62,511 nucleotides of DNA from Altererythrobacter sp. (GTDB taxonomy: Bacteria > Pseudomonadota > Alphaproteobacteria > Sphingomonadales > Sphingomonadaceae), in the NCBI GenBank assembly GCA_031178065.1, contig JAPSJS010000014.1, forward strand, positions 1 to 62,511. The letters are read 5' to 3'. The translations under genes were made by a program, and so were the position numbers. The notes under the pieces are model-generated. The model worked only from the letters and a program-made list of their open reading frames with translations. It was not told where the DNA came from and did not search any database. Of the stretch, positions 1 to 8,309 are shown piece by piece; positions within the stretch are counted from its first letter, which is position 1, and the number at the start of each line of letters is the position of its first letter.

Positions 1-1241
1 ATTACACTCCCTAGCGTCGCCCGTTGGACCAGAACACTGAACAGGACGGCAGCGAAGGTGGCGGCGAGCAGCAGGTCCCGGGTCAGCCCCTCGGGTAACG
101 AGAGGGCGAGTGCGATCGAGATTCCGCCGCGCAGCCCTCCCCACCACAGGATGCCGAAGGCCGCCGGCCCGTGCTTGCGGGAGGCCGGCAGTAATCCGCC
201 CAACAGCTTCAGTGCCGCAGCGCGCGCCGCAAGCGTAACCGGAATTGCCGCAACCCCCAGCAATGCATGCGGCACGCCGGGCACAAGCGCGATCATCTCG
301 AGCCCGATCAGCAGAAACAGCACCGAGTTCAGCAATTCGTCGACGACTTCCCAGAACTTCACCACATAGTCGCGGGTCACGTCGCTCATCGCGTAAGTTA
401 CGCCGTGATTGCCGATCAGCAGCCCGGCCACCGCCATTGCCAGCGGACCGGAGATGTGGAGCGCCGTACAAAGCGCGTAACCGCCCATCACCACCGCCAG
501 CGTTATCGTCACTTCCAGAGCATATTCGTCCATGGAGCGCATTGCGTGGAAGCCGAGAAAGCCGAACAGCAAACCCACCAGCATGCCGCCGCCTGCCTCA
601 AGCGCGAACAGCCGCACGCCCTCTGCCAGCGAGAAATCCTGCCCCGTGACTGCCGCACCGAGCAGGATCGTAAAGACGACGATGCCGACCCCGTCGTTGA
701 ACAGACTCTCGCCCGCCACAGTGGCCTGTAGGCCTTGCTCGACCTTCTCCTCCTTGAGCACACCCAAGACCGAGACCGGATCGGTGGGCGCGATCAGGGC
801 ACCGAAGACGAAGTACCAGATAGGCGCAATCGGCAGTGCCAGCAGATAGCCGATACCCCACATCGCAACGCCAACCAGCAAGGTGGAGATGATGACCCCC
901 ACCGTTGAGAGCAGCAGCACCGGTAGCCAGCCGGCACGCAATCGCTCCAGATCGACGTGAAGCGCGCCGGCGAAAAGCAAGAAGCTGAGCATGCCTTCCA
1001 GCAATGTCGTGGTGAAATTCATCTCTTCCAGCAGGTGTGCGACAGTATCATCCAGCGTAATACCCGGGATGAAGGCATTGGCGATCAGCAGCCCGATCGC
1101 TGCCAGCGCACCCATCACGGTTAGGCCGACTACATGTGGCAAGCGCACGAAATGATAATTGAACCAGCCAAGCAAGGCGGAGGCGACCACCAGCATGGCG
1201 GCAAGATCGAATGGGCTCACCGGGACGGCGCTCTCATGCAT
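1..1241 (-). CDS. Na+/H+ antiporter, CPA1 (NhaP-type) family, 3' end cut by window
   Basis: Reading leftwards from an ATG at 1241 gives about 413 residues with no stop before the window edge. The protein is a chain of hydrophobic segments with hallmarks of cation:proton antiporters of the CPA1 family: APTDPV near residue 150 and GESLFNDGVG near residue 180, the region that holds the acidic ion-binding residues, and WGGLRGGISIALALSLP near the C-terminus. It should sit in the inner membrane and exchange Na+ or K+ for protons. CPA1 proteins of this type often end soon after the last segment seen here, so little is probably missing. No partner gene is visible. The family call is solid; ion specificity cannot be read from sequence. 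Confidence 0.9.
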   Translation of the reverse strand, partial: MHESAVPVSPFDLAAMLVVASALLGWFNYHFVRLPHVVGLTVMGALAAIGLLIANAFIPGITLDDTVAHLLEEMNFTTTLLEGMLSFLLFAGALHVDLERLRAGWLPVLLLSTVGVIISTLLVGVAMWGIGYLLALPIAPIWYFVFGALIAPTDPVSVLGVLKEEKVEQGLQATVAGESLFNDGVGIVVFTILLGAAVTGQDFSLAEGVRLFALEAGGGMLVGLLFGFLGFHAMRSMDEYALEVTITLAVVMGGYALCTALHISGPLAMAVAGLLIGNHGVTYAMSDVTRDYVVKFWEVVDELLNSVLFLLIGLEMIALVPGVPHALLGVAAIPVTLAARAAALKLLGGLLPASRKHGPAAFGILWWGGLRGGISIALALSLPEGLTRDLLLAATFAAVLFSVLVQRATLGSV

Positions 1242-1534
1242 CTGGCGGAGATAGCCCCCGAGGAGCCTTAATCATACCGCCTTTATCGGGCGGAGAGCCC
1301 AATTGGCCCGTCGGAACCCACCCTATGTTCATGCCCAGACAAGGCGGCAATTGGACCGTCTTCTGCCTATCGGGTTGTAGCCACAGAAGTTCGGAAAGCT
1401 GACACTCGGCCGAACCGGTGAAGCCGTCAGCAGCCGCCGACATAGCGGTCGCTACGGGGATCTGATCCGGCATCTGAAAGCCGCCGTCCGTTCAGCCGCC
1501 GGCGCAGCGAGCGTTATTGCAGGGATCCGGATAC

Positions 1535-1909
1535 TCAAGCGGCGTGAGACGGGGTGTGCTGCCGTAGCCAGACCCAGCCAAGTATGTGGGGCGTGAGAAG
1601 AGCAACCATTGCTACGGTTTGGAGGCCTACGTGCGTCCAGCTGCTCGCTGACAGAGAGGCGAGAGGGATGGCCCCTGACGCTAGTTGCATGAACACTGGC
1701 AATAGAGCGAAAGAACCAAATAGCAGAAAAGCAGACCACGCTACGCGACTGCCAAGGGCGATAATCGCTACCGCAACGGCAATGAGAGCCACTGACAAGA
1801 TAATCTCGAACGAACTCGGCTTCGCCGTCAAGGCGACTGCTCTGTCGAGCAAGACACAAGTCAGAAAAACGAACAGGGTCACCGGATGATGCTTCATCAA
1901 ATGCTTCAC
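1535..1909 (-). CDS. small integral membrane protein, unknown function
   Basis: 124 residues with a GTG start that overlaps the stop of the upstream gene by four bases (GTGA), so the two are probably translated together. An in-frame ATG four codons later is an alternative start. Four hydrophobic stretches (about residues 8-27, 34-54, 57-80 and 90-112) predict a four-helix inner-membrane protein. I recognise no family. The coupling to the 112-residue soluble protein upstream suggests that the two act together. Confidence 0.55.
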   Translation of the reverse strand: MKHLMKHHPVTLFVFLTCVLLDRAVALTAKPSSFEIILSVALIAVAVAIIALGSRVAWSAFLLFGSFALLPVFMQLASGAIPLASLSASSWTHVGLQTVAMVALLTPHILGWVWLRQHTPSHAA

Positions 1910-2244
1910 TCAGAAGGAGTTCGCCAAAGTGTATAGAATTTCGACCGTTCGGCGGCGGCAGCGGAATCCAAATCGATAACCAGAATCTCAACGCCCGAAG
2001 CATCTGTGAGCGCCTGGACTTGCTTTACACGCGTCTCAATTTCGCGCTCATCAAGCGGCACGGGGACTTTGGCATAAACAAATCCCCCTTCACCTCCACC
2101 AAGGTTAATCGCCTCTAGGGCCACAAAGGCGAGGGCCATTGCTTCGTGGCGATCGGGATTTCCCAAGAGATAAAACGTGAGCCAACCCTCGGCACCGAAG
2201 GCTGGATCATTGGTCGCTTTCTCGATGGCCGCTCGATCAATCAC
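1906..2244 (-). CDS. small soluble protein, unknown function
   Basis: 112 residues, GTG start at 2244 with only a weak Shine-Dalgarno (AGG). It has no signal peptide or membrane segment. The middle is alanine-rich and predicted helical (HEAMALAFVALEAINLGGG), followed by a charged segment (DEREIETRVKQVQALTD) and a short beta-like end. It overlaps the next gene by four bases and is the first gene of a two-gene unit. I recognise no family, and the base composition is less GC-rich than in the core genes on the right of the window. Confidence 0.5.
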   Translation of the reverse strand: MIDRAAIEKATNDPAFGAEGWLTFYLLGNPDRHEAMALAFVALEAINLGGGEGGFVYAKVPVPLDEREIETRVKQVQALTDASGVEILVIDLDSAAAAERSKFYTLWRTPSE

Positions 2245-2527
2245 TCGAGCAGCCTAGTGATACTTCCATTGTCCGCAATGGCGTCGCGTCCAGAATGCTG
2301 CCGCAGCTACAGAATTGCTTCCAGCGCCCATCGCCGCCGCGCTGTGGCAGCACAAACGCCTGTCGCCGACATAGCCGTCGTTCTACGGTTGTACGGAATT
2401 TCCTGAAAGCGGTCGTTCGTTCACGATCTCCAGTGCAGCCGCTCTCCGGCGACATCTAAGACGTTCTGCTTGGATGACGAGGGCGCCGATGAGCATCCAA
2501 GCGCCCTCCTGACGCAAGTACGTCGCC

Positions 2528-3256
2528 TCACGCTTGCCCGGTTCGCCGGGCCCGACCTCGCTGGTATTTGGCACGCATCGCCGCGAGCCATTTTTGGTAA
2601 GAGCGAGAGGTAGTTTCGCGCTTAGCGTGTTCCAATTTAGAATAATGCCCATCGAAGTCCCGCTCAAATGCCTGGCCTCCGGCGGCCAAATCATGGATGA
2701 TCTGCGAAAGATACTCGAGAAGCCGATGCTTACATTTCACCGAATGAGCGTTCTCTCCGTTAATTTGCTGCGTATGGACCGGTGAGTAATCATCATTTTC
2801 CGAATTAAGCGGCCTTATCCACTGCCCGTGGGCAAGCTTATTTCGCACCTCGATTATCGGCCTCAGATCATCTTCGATGACGCTCAGGAGCGCTGCATAA
2901 CGGGCTCGTGGAGTAAGCGGGAGTGTCTGTGAAAGATCGGCCAACGGAATTTGATATCGCTTCCTGAACCCTCGTTCCAAAGCGGCCTTCCAAATTTCAA
3001 TTTGTGATCCTGCGCTTGTTATTTGCTGCCGCTCGGCAGGGGTGAACCCATTGGGCTCGAACAGCATCTTTCTTAAACGATCTTCGGCCCACGCTCCGAG
3101 CAGAAGCATTGTTGTTTTAAGCAATGCGTCGGAGGTGGTCTCGTCGCATCGCGAGAGAGAAGCGTTCAGCTCACGCAACATTCGCTCAAGCGCAGTATCA
3201 ACCGCACGCAGATTCTTCACGTGAGCTTTGTAGAGATTTTCTGGCGTCGCTGGCAT
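2528..3256 (-). CDS. HEPN-like protein with an RX4H motif, possible RNase or defence protein
   Basis: 242 residues, mostly helical. Residues 138-143 read RNKLAH, inside the context VRNKLAHGQW. This matches the RX4-6H signature of HEPN ribonucleases, where the arginine and histidine form the RNA-cleaving site; it also resembles the RNxxxH turn common in RiboL-PSP-type HEPN proteins. The N-terminal half is an alpha-helical bundle and the C-terminus is strongly basic (RAKYQRGRARR). HEPN proteins often act in toxin-antitoxin or abortive-infection systems, but no antitoxin partner is obvious beside it. The start at 3256 is preceded by a GGGG motif that lies at the edge of a perfect inverted repeat. 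The family call is inference from the motif and fold pattern. Confidence 0.6.
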   Translation of the reverse strand: MPATPENLYKAHVKNLRAVDTALERMLRELNASLSRCDETTSDALLKTTMLLLGAWAEDRLRKMLFEPNGFTPAERQQITSAGSQIEIWKAALERGFRKRYQIPLADLSQTLPLTPRARYAALLSVIEDDLRPIIEVRNKLAHGQWIRPLNSENDDYSPVHTQQINGENAHSVKCKHRLLEYLSQIIHDLAAGGQAFERDFDGHYSKLEHAKRETTSRSYQKWLAAMRAKYQRGRARRTGQA

Positions 3257-3266
3257 TCAATTCATC

Positions 3267-3311
3267 CCCGGTCATCAAAGGGCACTCAGTGAATGCCCTT
3301 TGATGACCGGG
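3267..3311. repeat. perfect 18-bp inverted repeat with 9-base loop
   Basis: CCCGGTCATCAAAGGGCA at 3267-3284 is the exact reverse complement of 3294-3311, with a 9-base spacer. The right arm is also the 3' end of the tRNA-like sequence on the minus strand, so the 3' end of that element is mirrored. The repeat lies just upstream of the HEPN-like gene start. There is no T-tract, so it is not a standard intrinsic terminator. It may be an operator, a recombination scar or an attachment-site remnant. Confidence 0.85.
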
Positions 3312-3366
3312 AATCGAACCCGGATAGACTCCCCGAGGGGCGTGTTTCCATTACACCATCATCCCG
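3301..3366 (-). tRNA. tRNA-like sequence, probably a relic without a normal anticodon arm
   Basis: Read on the minus strand the sequence shows a perfect T-arm (CCGGG, loop TTCGATT, CCCGG) and a D-arm (GTGT, loop AATGGAA, ACAC). The acceptor stem pairs in five of seven positions. Between the D-arm and T-arm there are only about 18 bases, roughly five too few, and they cannot form a five-pair stem with a seven-base anticodon loop; CCCCTCGGGG folds on itself instead. No CCA is encoded. It is most likely a decayed tRNA or an attachment-site copy. I assign no amino acid. Confidence 0.4.
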
Positions 3367-3698
3367 CATCGGTATTGCCAAGCTAGGAGGCTCGGGTCAA
3401 TCTTGCCCATCCAACCAAGGGCGGTTTCGTAATGCCGCCCGCATTCTGGACGGCTTTTTTGGTCGGATGCTGCTCCCGCCGATAAAAGCGGCCATTCGCT
3501 ACCTCAGATCAGTCCATTGATAGCCGTCGTACCTTCATGGCTAGCAAATGGCTCGAGCGGGCCGATTGCGGACGGTCAGCTCTTGGCGTGTGAGAGCGAG
3601 TAGACCGACGTTCGGCTGCAAGCCATGCTCGGGGTCTTTGGGTGATACTGTTCACTTGTATGTCCTGAGCGCTCGTCATCTCCGCATCCCATGCTAAG
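3367..3698. other. intergenic, nothing recognised
   Basis: 332 bases between the tRNA-like sequence and the next plus-strand gene. I see no convincing reading frame, repeat or terminator. It should hold the promoter of the gene starting near 3699. Confidence 0.4.
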
Positions 3699-4346
3699 TT
3701 GCTTCACAAGCTAGAGTCCGAATGGGGGGCGAGCAGCGTGAACAGTCTAGAACTGACCGAGCACCGTATTCTCGTCAGTATGTTCATTGATGCACATCGT
3801 CCCGAGCGTCGCTATGTGACGCGGCAGGACTTCCTCACCGACTATCACACCGAAGCTGATACTCGGTTGTTCAACAGCATCGCGATGGACCTACGGAAAC
3901 AAGGATTGGCGAAGGTCGTGCCCGACCGCGGAACCTATGCGATTCGACTGCACGGCGACGCCTACAAAGCAGCTCTCTCCAGAATCTTGGACACATTGAA
4001 AGCCGACACATTCGAGGTTGATTGGCAGACGAAACGCATCCTCACCGATGCGGACGAGAGCGATCACGACAGCCTCATACCATGCGAGAGCGGTTGGATG
4101 CTGCTTACGTGCGAGAGGAAGACTTCGGGTTCTGCCATTCCAACACCGGCTTCATCGCAGATCGCTGGTCGCGACATCAATCAGTTCTTTGGTCCAGTTT
4201 ATGGCAACGGGGTCAATCAGCCGATCGCTGGTGAAGGCGAGAGCTGGTGGTCACGGTGGGGCACGATCTTCGGTGGGCTCAGCGCGATCCTGGCAGTCGC
4301 TGCGATTATCGCTGCCTGGTATTTTTGGCGATACCCTCACGCGTAG
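3699..4346 (+). CDS. membrane-anchored protein of unknown function, N-terminal winged-helix-like part
   Basis: 215 residues from a TTG start. A GTG in frame at 3738, preceded by a G-rich stretch, is an equally likely start. Residues 20-90 look like a small helical, winged-helix-like domain. A flexible linker follows that contains IAGRDINQFFGPVYGNG at about 155-171. A single transmembrane helix lies at about 188-209 (TIFGGLSAILAVAAIIAAW), with a very short basic tail. This predicts an inner-membrane protein with its larger part in the cytoplasm. I recognise no family. The neighbouring AbiV-like and OLD genes make a defence role possible, but that is inference. Confidence 0.5.
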   Translation: MLHKLESEWGASSVNSLELTEHRILVSMFIDAHRPERRYVTRQDFLTDYHTEADTRLFNSIAMDLRKQGLAKVVPDRGTYAIRLHGDAYKAALSRILDTLKADTFEVDWQTKRILTDADESDHDSLIPCESGWMLLTCERKTSGSAIPTPASSQIAGRDINQFFGPVYGNGVNQPIAGEGESWWSRWGTIFGGLSAILAVAAIIAAWYFWRYPHA

Positions 4347-4479
4347 CCGGGTGCTCACGACTCACCCGAACGCGTCGAGTTTCAAATGTCGATGCCGCAC
4401 TCGAAATCAGGTCTTCGACGTTCCTCAACAACAGCGGAACGCGCTATCATTAGCGTAAGCGCCATGCTCTAATTCGGTC

Positions 4480-5175
4480 ATGCCTATACTCAGACGACCC
4501 ACGAACAAAATTCTGTGTGCGAGCATCACAAGCTGTCTCGAAAACGGGCATCGCTTGATCGAGGAAACGTACGATTTGGAGTTTCGGGAACCCAGCGCAA
4601 CGAGGCTTTACCTTGCGATGATTGCACAGGAGGAGTTCGCAAAAGCGTTCATACTAATCTTGATCCGTGATGAGGTCATTCCCTTCAGCGCACCGATACT
4701 CCGAGCAATGAATGATCACGCTTGTAAGCAGCTGGTGGGAATGATCATGGATTACGTGATCATGCACTGGGATGAAATTGATGAACTCAAAGCGATGATC
4801 GCGGCCGATTCCGAGATGGGCGAGAACTTTCCGGCAGATGTTGGCAGCGCCCTTGAGCTTCTTCGCTACGAGAAGATTGGCCGATGGGAAGGGAAGAATT
4901 GGTGCTGGGACGAAGATCCGAACTATGAGCGTACCGCGCTCGGTGTCGCCGAGGGCAAGCAAGACCGTCGCAAGCAAGACGCTCTCTATGCCCGCATTGG
5001 GAGAGATGGGCGAGTGGCGAGTCTTCCTAACCAATTTGCCGAGCAAGATGCCAAAGTCGAGATCGAGAAGGCCAATCGCTACGGCCAATTGGTGGCTGCG
5101 GCGACAGAGGGGGAAAGCCGGACATACCGATACGAAAAGGCGATTAGCGCCTTCAAGATGCTGTTCGCTGGCTAG
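4480..5175 (+). CDS. AbiV-like abortive-infection family protein
   Basis: 231 residues. The helix at residues 40-62 reads ATRLYLAMIAQEEFAKAFIL; the pattern A..(L/I)AxEE(F/L)AKA is the signature of the AbiV domain, an all-helical HEPN-related fold found in phage-resistance proteins of lactococci and many other bacteria. The N-terminus has the usual helix with a conserved NG (ENGHRLIEE). The remaining two thirds are charged and helical and are longer than in minimal AbiV proteins. It stands alone on the plus strand between an unknown membrane-anchored protein and an OLD nuclease. The name rests on the motif; function against phage is inference. Confidence 0.6.
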   Translation: MPILRRPTNKILCASITSCLENGHRLIEETYDLEFREPSATRLYLAMIAQEEFAKAFILILIRDEVIPFSAPILRAMNDHACKQLVGMIMDYVIMHWDEIDELKAMIAADSEMGENFPADVGSALELLRYEKIGRWEGKNWCWDEDPNYERTALGVAEGKQDRRKQDALYARIGRDGRVASLPNQFAEQDAKVEIEKANRYGQLVAAATEGESRTYRYEKAISAFKMLFAG

Positions 5176-5532
5176 CCATTTCGACGAGGATGGCACCGTT
5201 CGTCGTCCTCGCAGTGTAAGCTTGAGGGGACCGGCCGCTTATGTGTTCCCGATGCTAAAATCCGAACGGGCGGTAAGGTCCGCATGAGCTGATTTCGGCC
5301 GACGCTAAAGAGCCGACGGTCACGGTTTCCAAATGGTCCCTTGATACCGAACATCGCCGTGAGGATCGACTAATCAACCTGCTGAGCGCACTTTTTGAAT
5401 ACCGCGCATACCGCGCAGCTCGATCAGCTACGGCTTTTTAGATGGGGCCGGCAGCTTCCAATTCGGTTTTAGATTCACTTGCCATGCAAGGAAACGCGCG
5501 ACAGTCTTCTAGAACGAGGGGGAGGCGCCACA
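5176..5532. other. intergenic, holds a tandem 9-base repeat upstream of the OLD gene
   Basis: 357 bases with no supported gene. The 9-mer ATACCGCGC occurs twice head to tail at 5399-5407 and 5408-5416, about 117 bases before the start of the OLD nuclease. It could be a regulator binding site. I see no terminator with a T-tract after the AbiV-like gene. Confidence 0.4.
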
Positions 5533-7362
5533 ATGAAGCTTATTTCGCTGACACTTGAAAACTTTCGGGCCTATCAGACCGCCACAACTATCGAATTTTC
5601 GGATCTGACGACTATTATCGGGCGGAACGACATTGGTAAATCCTGCCTTCTGGAGGCACTAGAGATCTTCTTCAATAGCGATATCGTGAAGATCGATCAG
5701 TCCGACGCCAATGTCTTCAGCGGTTCGTCACTCGTCAGCATCACCGCTGAGTTTGCGGATCTTCCGGAGGAGGTCACGCTGGACGCCGGGGCACCGACAA
5801 CGCTCAGCGACGAATACCTTCTGACCGCCAGCGGTACCCTGAAGATCGCGCGAGTCTACGACTGCTCGAAGAAGTCGCCGACATGTGAGACGTTCATTGT
5901 CGCCATGCATCCTAGCGCTTCGGGATTGGATAACCTTCTTGAACTGAAAGAGAAGGACCTACAGGCTCTAGTGAGAGCGCAGTCACTAGATGTCGCGTTA
6001 AAAGGTAATCCAGGCATGCGTCAGGCTCTCTGGGAGGCCTGCCCCGAACTTGGTTTGGTGGAAGCGCACATCCCGGTGTCGAAGCCCAAGGAGGATAGCA
6101 AGCGTATCTGGGACCAATTGGAACTGCATCTTCCGATGTTCGCGCTCTTCCAAAGCGATCGCCAGAGCCGCGATTCCGATGGCGAGGTGCAGAACCCGCT
6201 GAAGGGTGCCATCGCGGCCGCGATCTCCGAGGCTCAGGAGGCGATCGAAGCCATTCAGGCTTTGGTCCAGGCGAAGACGGAGGAGATCGCGAAACTCACC
6301 CACGAGGCTCTCAAGAGCATCGATCCCAAACTTGCGAACTCCCTTTCGCCGAAGTTCGTCCCGCCCACAGCGTCCAAGTGGATGGGTTTGTTCTCGCTCG
6401 GTATGGACACCGATGACCGCATTCCCTTGAACAAGCGCGGCAGCGGTGTGCGACGGCTCATCCTAGTCAGCTTCTTCAAGGCGGAGGCCGAGCGCAAGCT
6501 GTCAAGTTCCGCAAAGCGAAACCTGATCTATGCGATCGAAGAGCCTGAGACGTCCCAGCATCCAGCGAACCAGCGGGTCCTCATCGACGCGTTCAAGGAG
6601 ATAGCAACGGCGCCTCATTGCCAAGTGATCCTGACGACCCACAGTCCGGGACTGGCAGCAGACCTCCCGGTCGAAAGTATCCGGTTCGTTTCCAGCGGAG
6701 GTCCGCCGGCGACTCCCGTGGTCCAGGCCGGGGTGGACGTGTTCGACCCGGTGGCGAAAGCTCTCGGCCTCACTCCGGACAGTCGCGTTCGCGTCCTTAT
6801 CTGTGTCGAAGGGCCAACGGATGTGACCGCCCTGAAGTGCCTGAGTGCCGCATTGCACGCAGAAGACGACACCATACCGAACCTGATGACCGACGAGCGC
6901 TTCGCGTTTATTCCGGCGGGCGGATCAACGCTCAAGCACTGGGTGACTGAGAACTACCTGCGTAACATGCAGCGACCCGAGGCGCACATCTACGACTCCG
7001 ACGTCACTAAGTACGCGGCGTCGGTCGCCGAGGTGAACGGTCGCGCCGATGGCCTGGGTTCCTGGGCAGTCCAGACCCAGAAGCATGAGATCGAGTGCTA
7101 TCTCCACGCTGACGCGATCAAGGCTGCCTTCGATGTCGATGTGGTCTGCGTTGATCACCCAACCGATGGAGCGCCTTCCGTGCCAGAAGCTTTCGCGATC
7201 GCGCTCTCGGCCAAGCGAAATTTCGACGGAAGGATGGGAGCCGACAAGGCGAAGCGATACTTGTCGAGGGCCTTCGGCTACATAACTGCAGAGCAAATTC
7301 GTGCACGCGATCCGGCGGGCGAGATCGAAGGATGGCTTCGAAAAATGAGCGAGCTTGCTTAA
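5533..7362 (+). CDS. OLD-family ATP-dependent endonuclease (AAA ATPase plus TOPRIM)
   Basis: 609 residues. I chose the ATG at 5533 over an upstream in-frame ATG because GGGGGAGG lies just before it and the protein then starts with the family's usual first strand, MKLISLTLENFRAY. Walker A is GRNDIGKS (30-37). A signature-like RGSGVRRLIL follows near 302-311, the Walker B region is IYAIEEPE (about 332-339), and the H-loop is TTHSP (368-372). The C-terminal TOPRIM domain has VLICVEGPTDV (421-431) with its catalytic glutamate, and YDSD (487-490) as the metal-binding acidic pair. OLD proteins cut or nick DNA and serve in anti-phage systems such as P2 Old, Gabija and some retrons. No UvrD-like helicase or reverse transcriptase is beside it, so it is not a standard Gabija or retron set. 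A second gene follows after 56 bases. Confidence 0.9.
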   Translation: MKLISLTLENFRAYQTATTIEFSDLTTIIGRNDIGKSCLLEALEIFFNSDIVKIDQSDANVFSGSSLVSITAEFADLPEEVTLDAGAPTTLSDEYLLTASGTLKIARVYDCSKKSPTCETFIVAMHPSASGLDNLLELKEKDLQALVRAQSLDVALKGNPGMRQALWEACPELGLVEAHIPVSKPKEDSKRIWDQLELHLPMFALFQSDRQSRDSDGEVQNPLKGAIAAAISEAQEAIEAIQALVQAKTEEIAKLTHEALKSIDPKLANSLSPKFVPPTASKWMGLFSLGMDTDDRIPLNKRGSGVRRLILVSFFKAEAERKLSSSAKRNLIYAIEEPETSQHPANQRVLIDAFKEIATAPHCQVILTTHSPGLAADLPVESIRFVSSGGPPATPVVQAGVDVFDPVAKALGLTPDSRVRVLICVEGPTDVTALKCLSAALHAEDDTIPNLMTDERFAFIPAGGSTLKHWVTENYLRNMQRPEAHIYDSDVTKYAASVAEVNGRADGLGSWAVQTQKHEIECYLHADAIKAAFDVDVVCVDHPTDGAPSVPEAFAIALSAKRNFDGRMGADKAKRYLSRAFGYITAEQIRARDPAGEIEGWLRKMSELA

Positions 7363-7418
7363 TATTTGCGCTGCTCGACAGAGTCACAGCGATGGCGTGG
7401 CCAAGGCATAGGTGAGGA

Positions 7419-8309
7419 ATGCAGTACACGCTCGAGGACAAGCTCATGCGCATTGACCAATGCCCACTCGAGCCTCAGCAATACGAAGTCGATCGTAACC
7501 TGCTGCACGCCTATATCGCCTGCCTCACCTTCGACGAGCTGTGCGAAGCGATCTGCCGTAAAATCGAAGCCCCTACTCCGCTCAGGCTAGCACTCCGCAA
7601 TCGCTTGTTGCGGGTCCTTAAGCTTTCCGACGGCGTGCATGCCGAACGGCTTTCGCGGCTTGTCGACGAGGCGGAGGCTATCCACCAGCGCAATCGCGTG
7701 CTTCAAACGCGCGTCGATGCGCTTGTCTCAGCCATCTATTCATGGCTGCCGATCATGAAGCGCCGAGAGGTGCTGGAGCGCTGGATCGACAGAGGCACCA
7801 GTGGCACTGTGGGGAGATGGCTCAAGGCCAGCGGCGAGGACGATGCGCTGCGCGACCCCGACGCAATCCTCGCCTACTGGCGTCATTCTCATGATCCGCG
7901 GGCAGCCAAAATTCTCGCTTACAAGGCAGACTCTGGTTTTTTGCGTGAGATCATAGCGGAGTTTGCAGCCTGCTGTCCGGAAGGTTGGATTGTCAGTAAG
8001 GCCGCGCTTAGGGCGGGGACCATAGAAGACGAAGTTTGGGAGCTCATTCGCCAACATCAGCCGGCGAGCTTCGCCTACCTCTGTGCAATGACAGGCCGCA
8101 GCTTGACCGAGGATGAAGTGCTTCAGTTGGTACACGAGGCCCCGATCGGCACTCTTTCCGACAATAGTCGAGGATTGGTTATCTGGGCCATAGGCCAGTT
8201 GGGCATGGTGTCGGTGTTAGACCGCTTAGCGCTGCGACGCGACAGCTATGCCCATGAGGAGGTCGCTGCAGTGCTGGGACGAACTTCGTCAGGCGCTTTT
8301 CGGACCTGA
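7419..8309 (+). CDS. unknown helical protein paired with the OLD nuclease
   Basis: 296 residues, starting 56 bases after the OLD gene on the same strand. The longest start (7419) has GAGGA directly against the ATG; the in-frame ATG at 7446 has GAGGA at a better distance and may be the real start. It is predicted almost fully helical and soluble, with many Arg/Leu/Ala heptad-like stretches. The C-terminal third (LVIWAIGQLGMVSVLDRLAL and its surroundings) resembles HEAT-type repeats. There is no signal peptide, membrane segment or known catalytic motif. Position suggests a partner or regulator of the OLD nuclease; I know no named family. Confidence 0.6.
   Translation: MQYTLEDKLMRIDQCPLEPQQYEVDRNLLHAYIACLTFDELCEAICRKIEAPTPLRLALRNRLLRVLKLSDGVHAERLSRLVDEAEAIHQRNRVLQTRVDALVSAIYSWLPIMKRREVLERWIDRGTSGTVGRWLKASGEDDALRDPDAILAYWRHSHDPRAAKILAYKADSGFLREIIAEFAACCPEGWIVSKAALRAGTIEDEVWELIRQHQPASFAYLCAMTGRSLTEDEVLQLVHEAPIGTLSDNSRGLVIWAIGQLGMVSVLDRLALRRDSYAHEEVAAVLGRTSSGAFRT

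Noticed and set aside
2237-2694. Short minus-strand frames (2237-2455, 2383-2694)
   Set aside because: They overlap each other and the HEPN-like gene and show no coding features.
3294-3370. tRNA-like sequence as the left attachment site of the tRNA-Ser element
   Set aside because: Its T-arm and 3' end differ from those of tRNA-Ser, so it cannot be the second copy of that att core.
5533-7362. Gabija GajA or retron effector assignment for the OLD protein
   Set aside because: No GajB-like helicase, reverse transcriptase or retron RNA was seen nearby.
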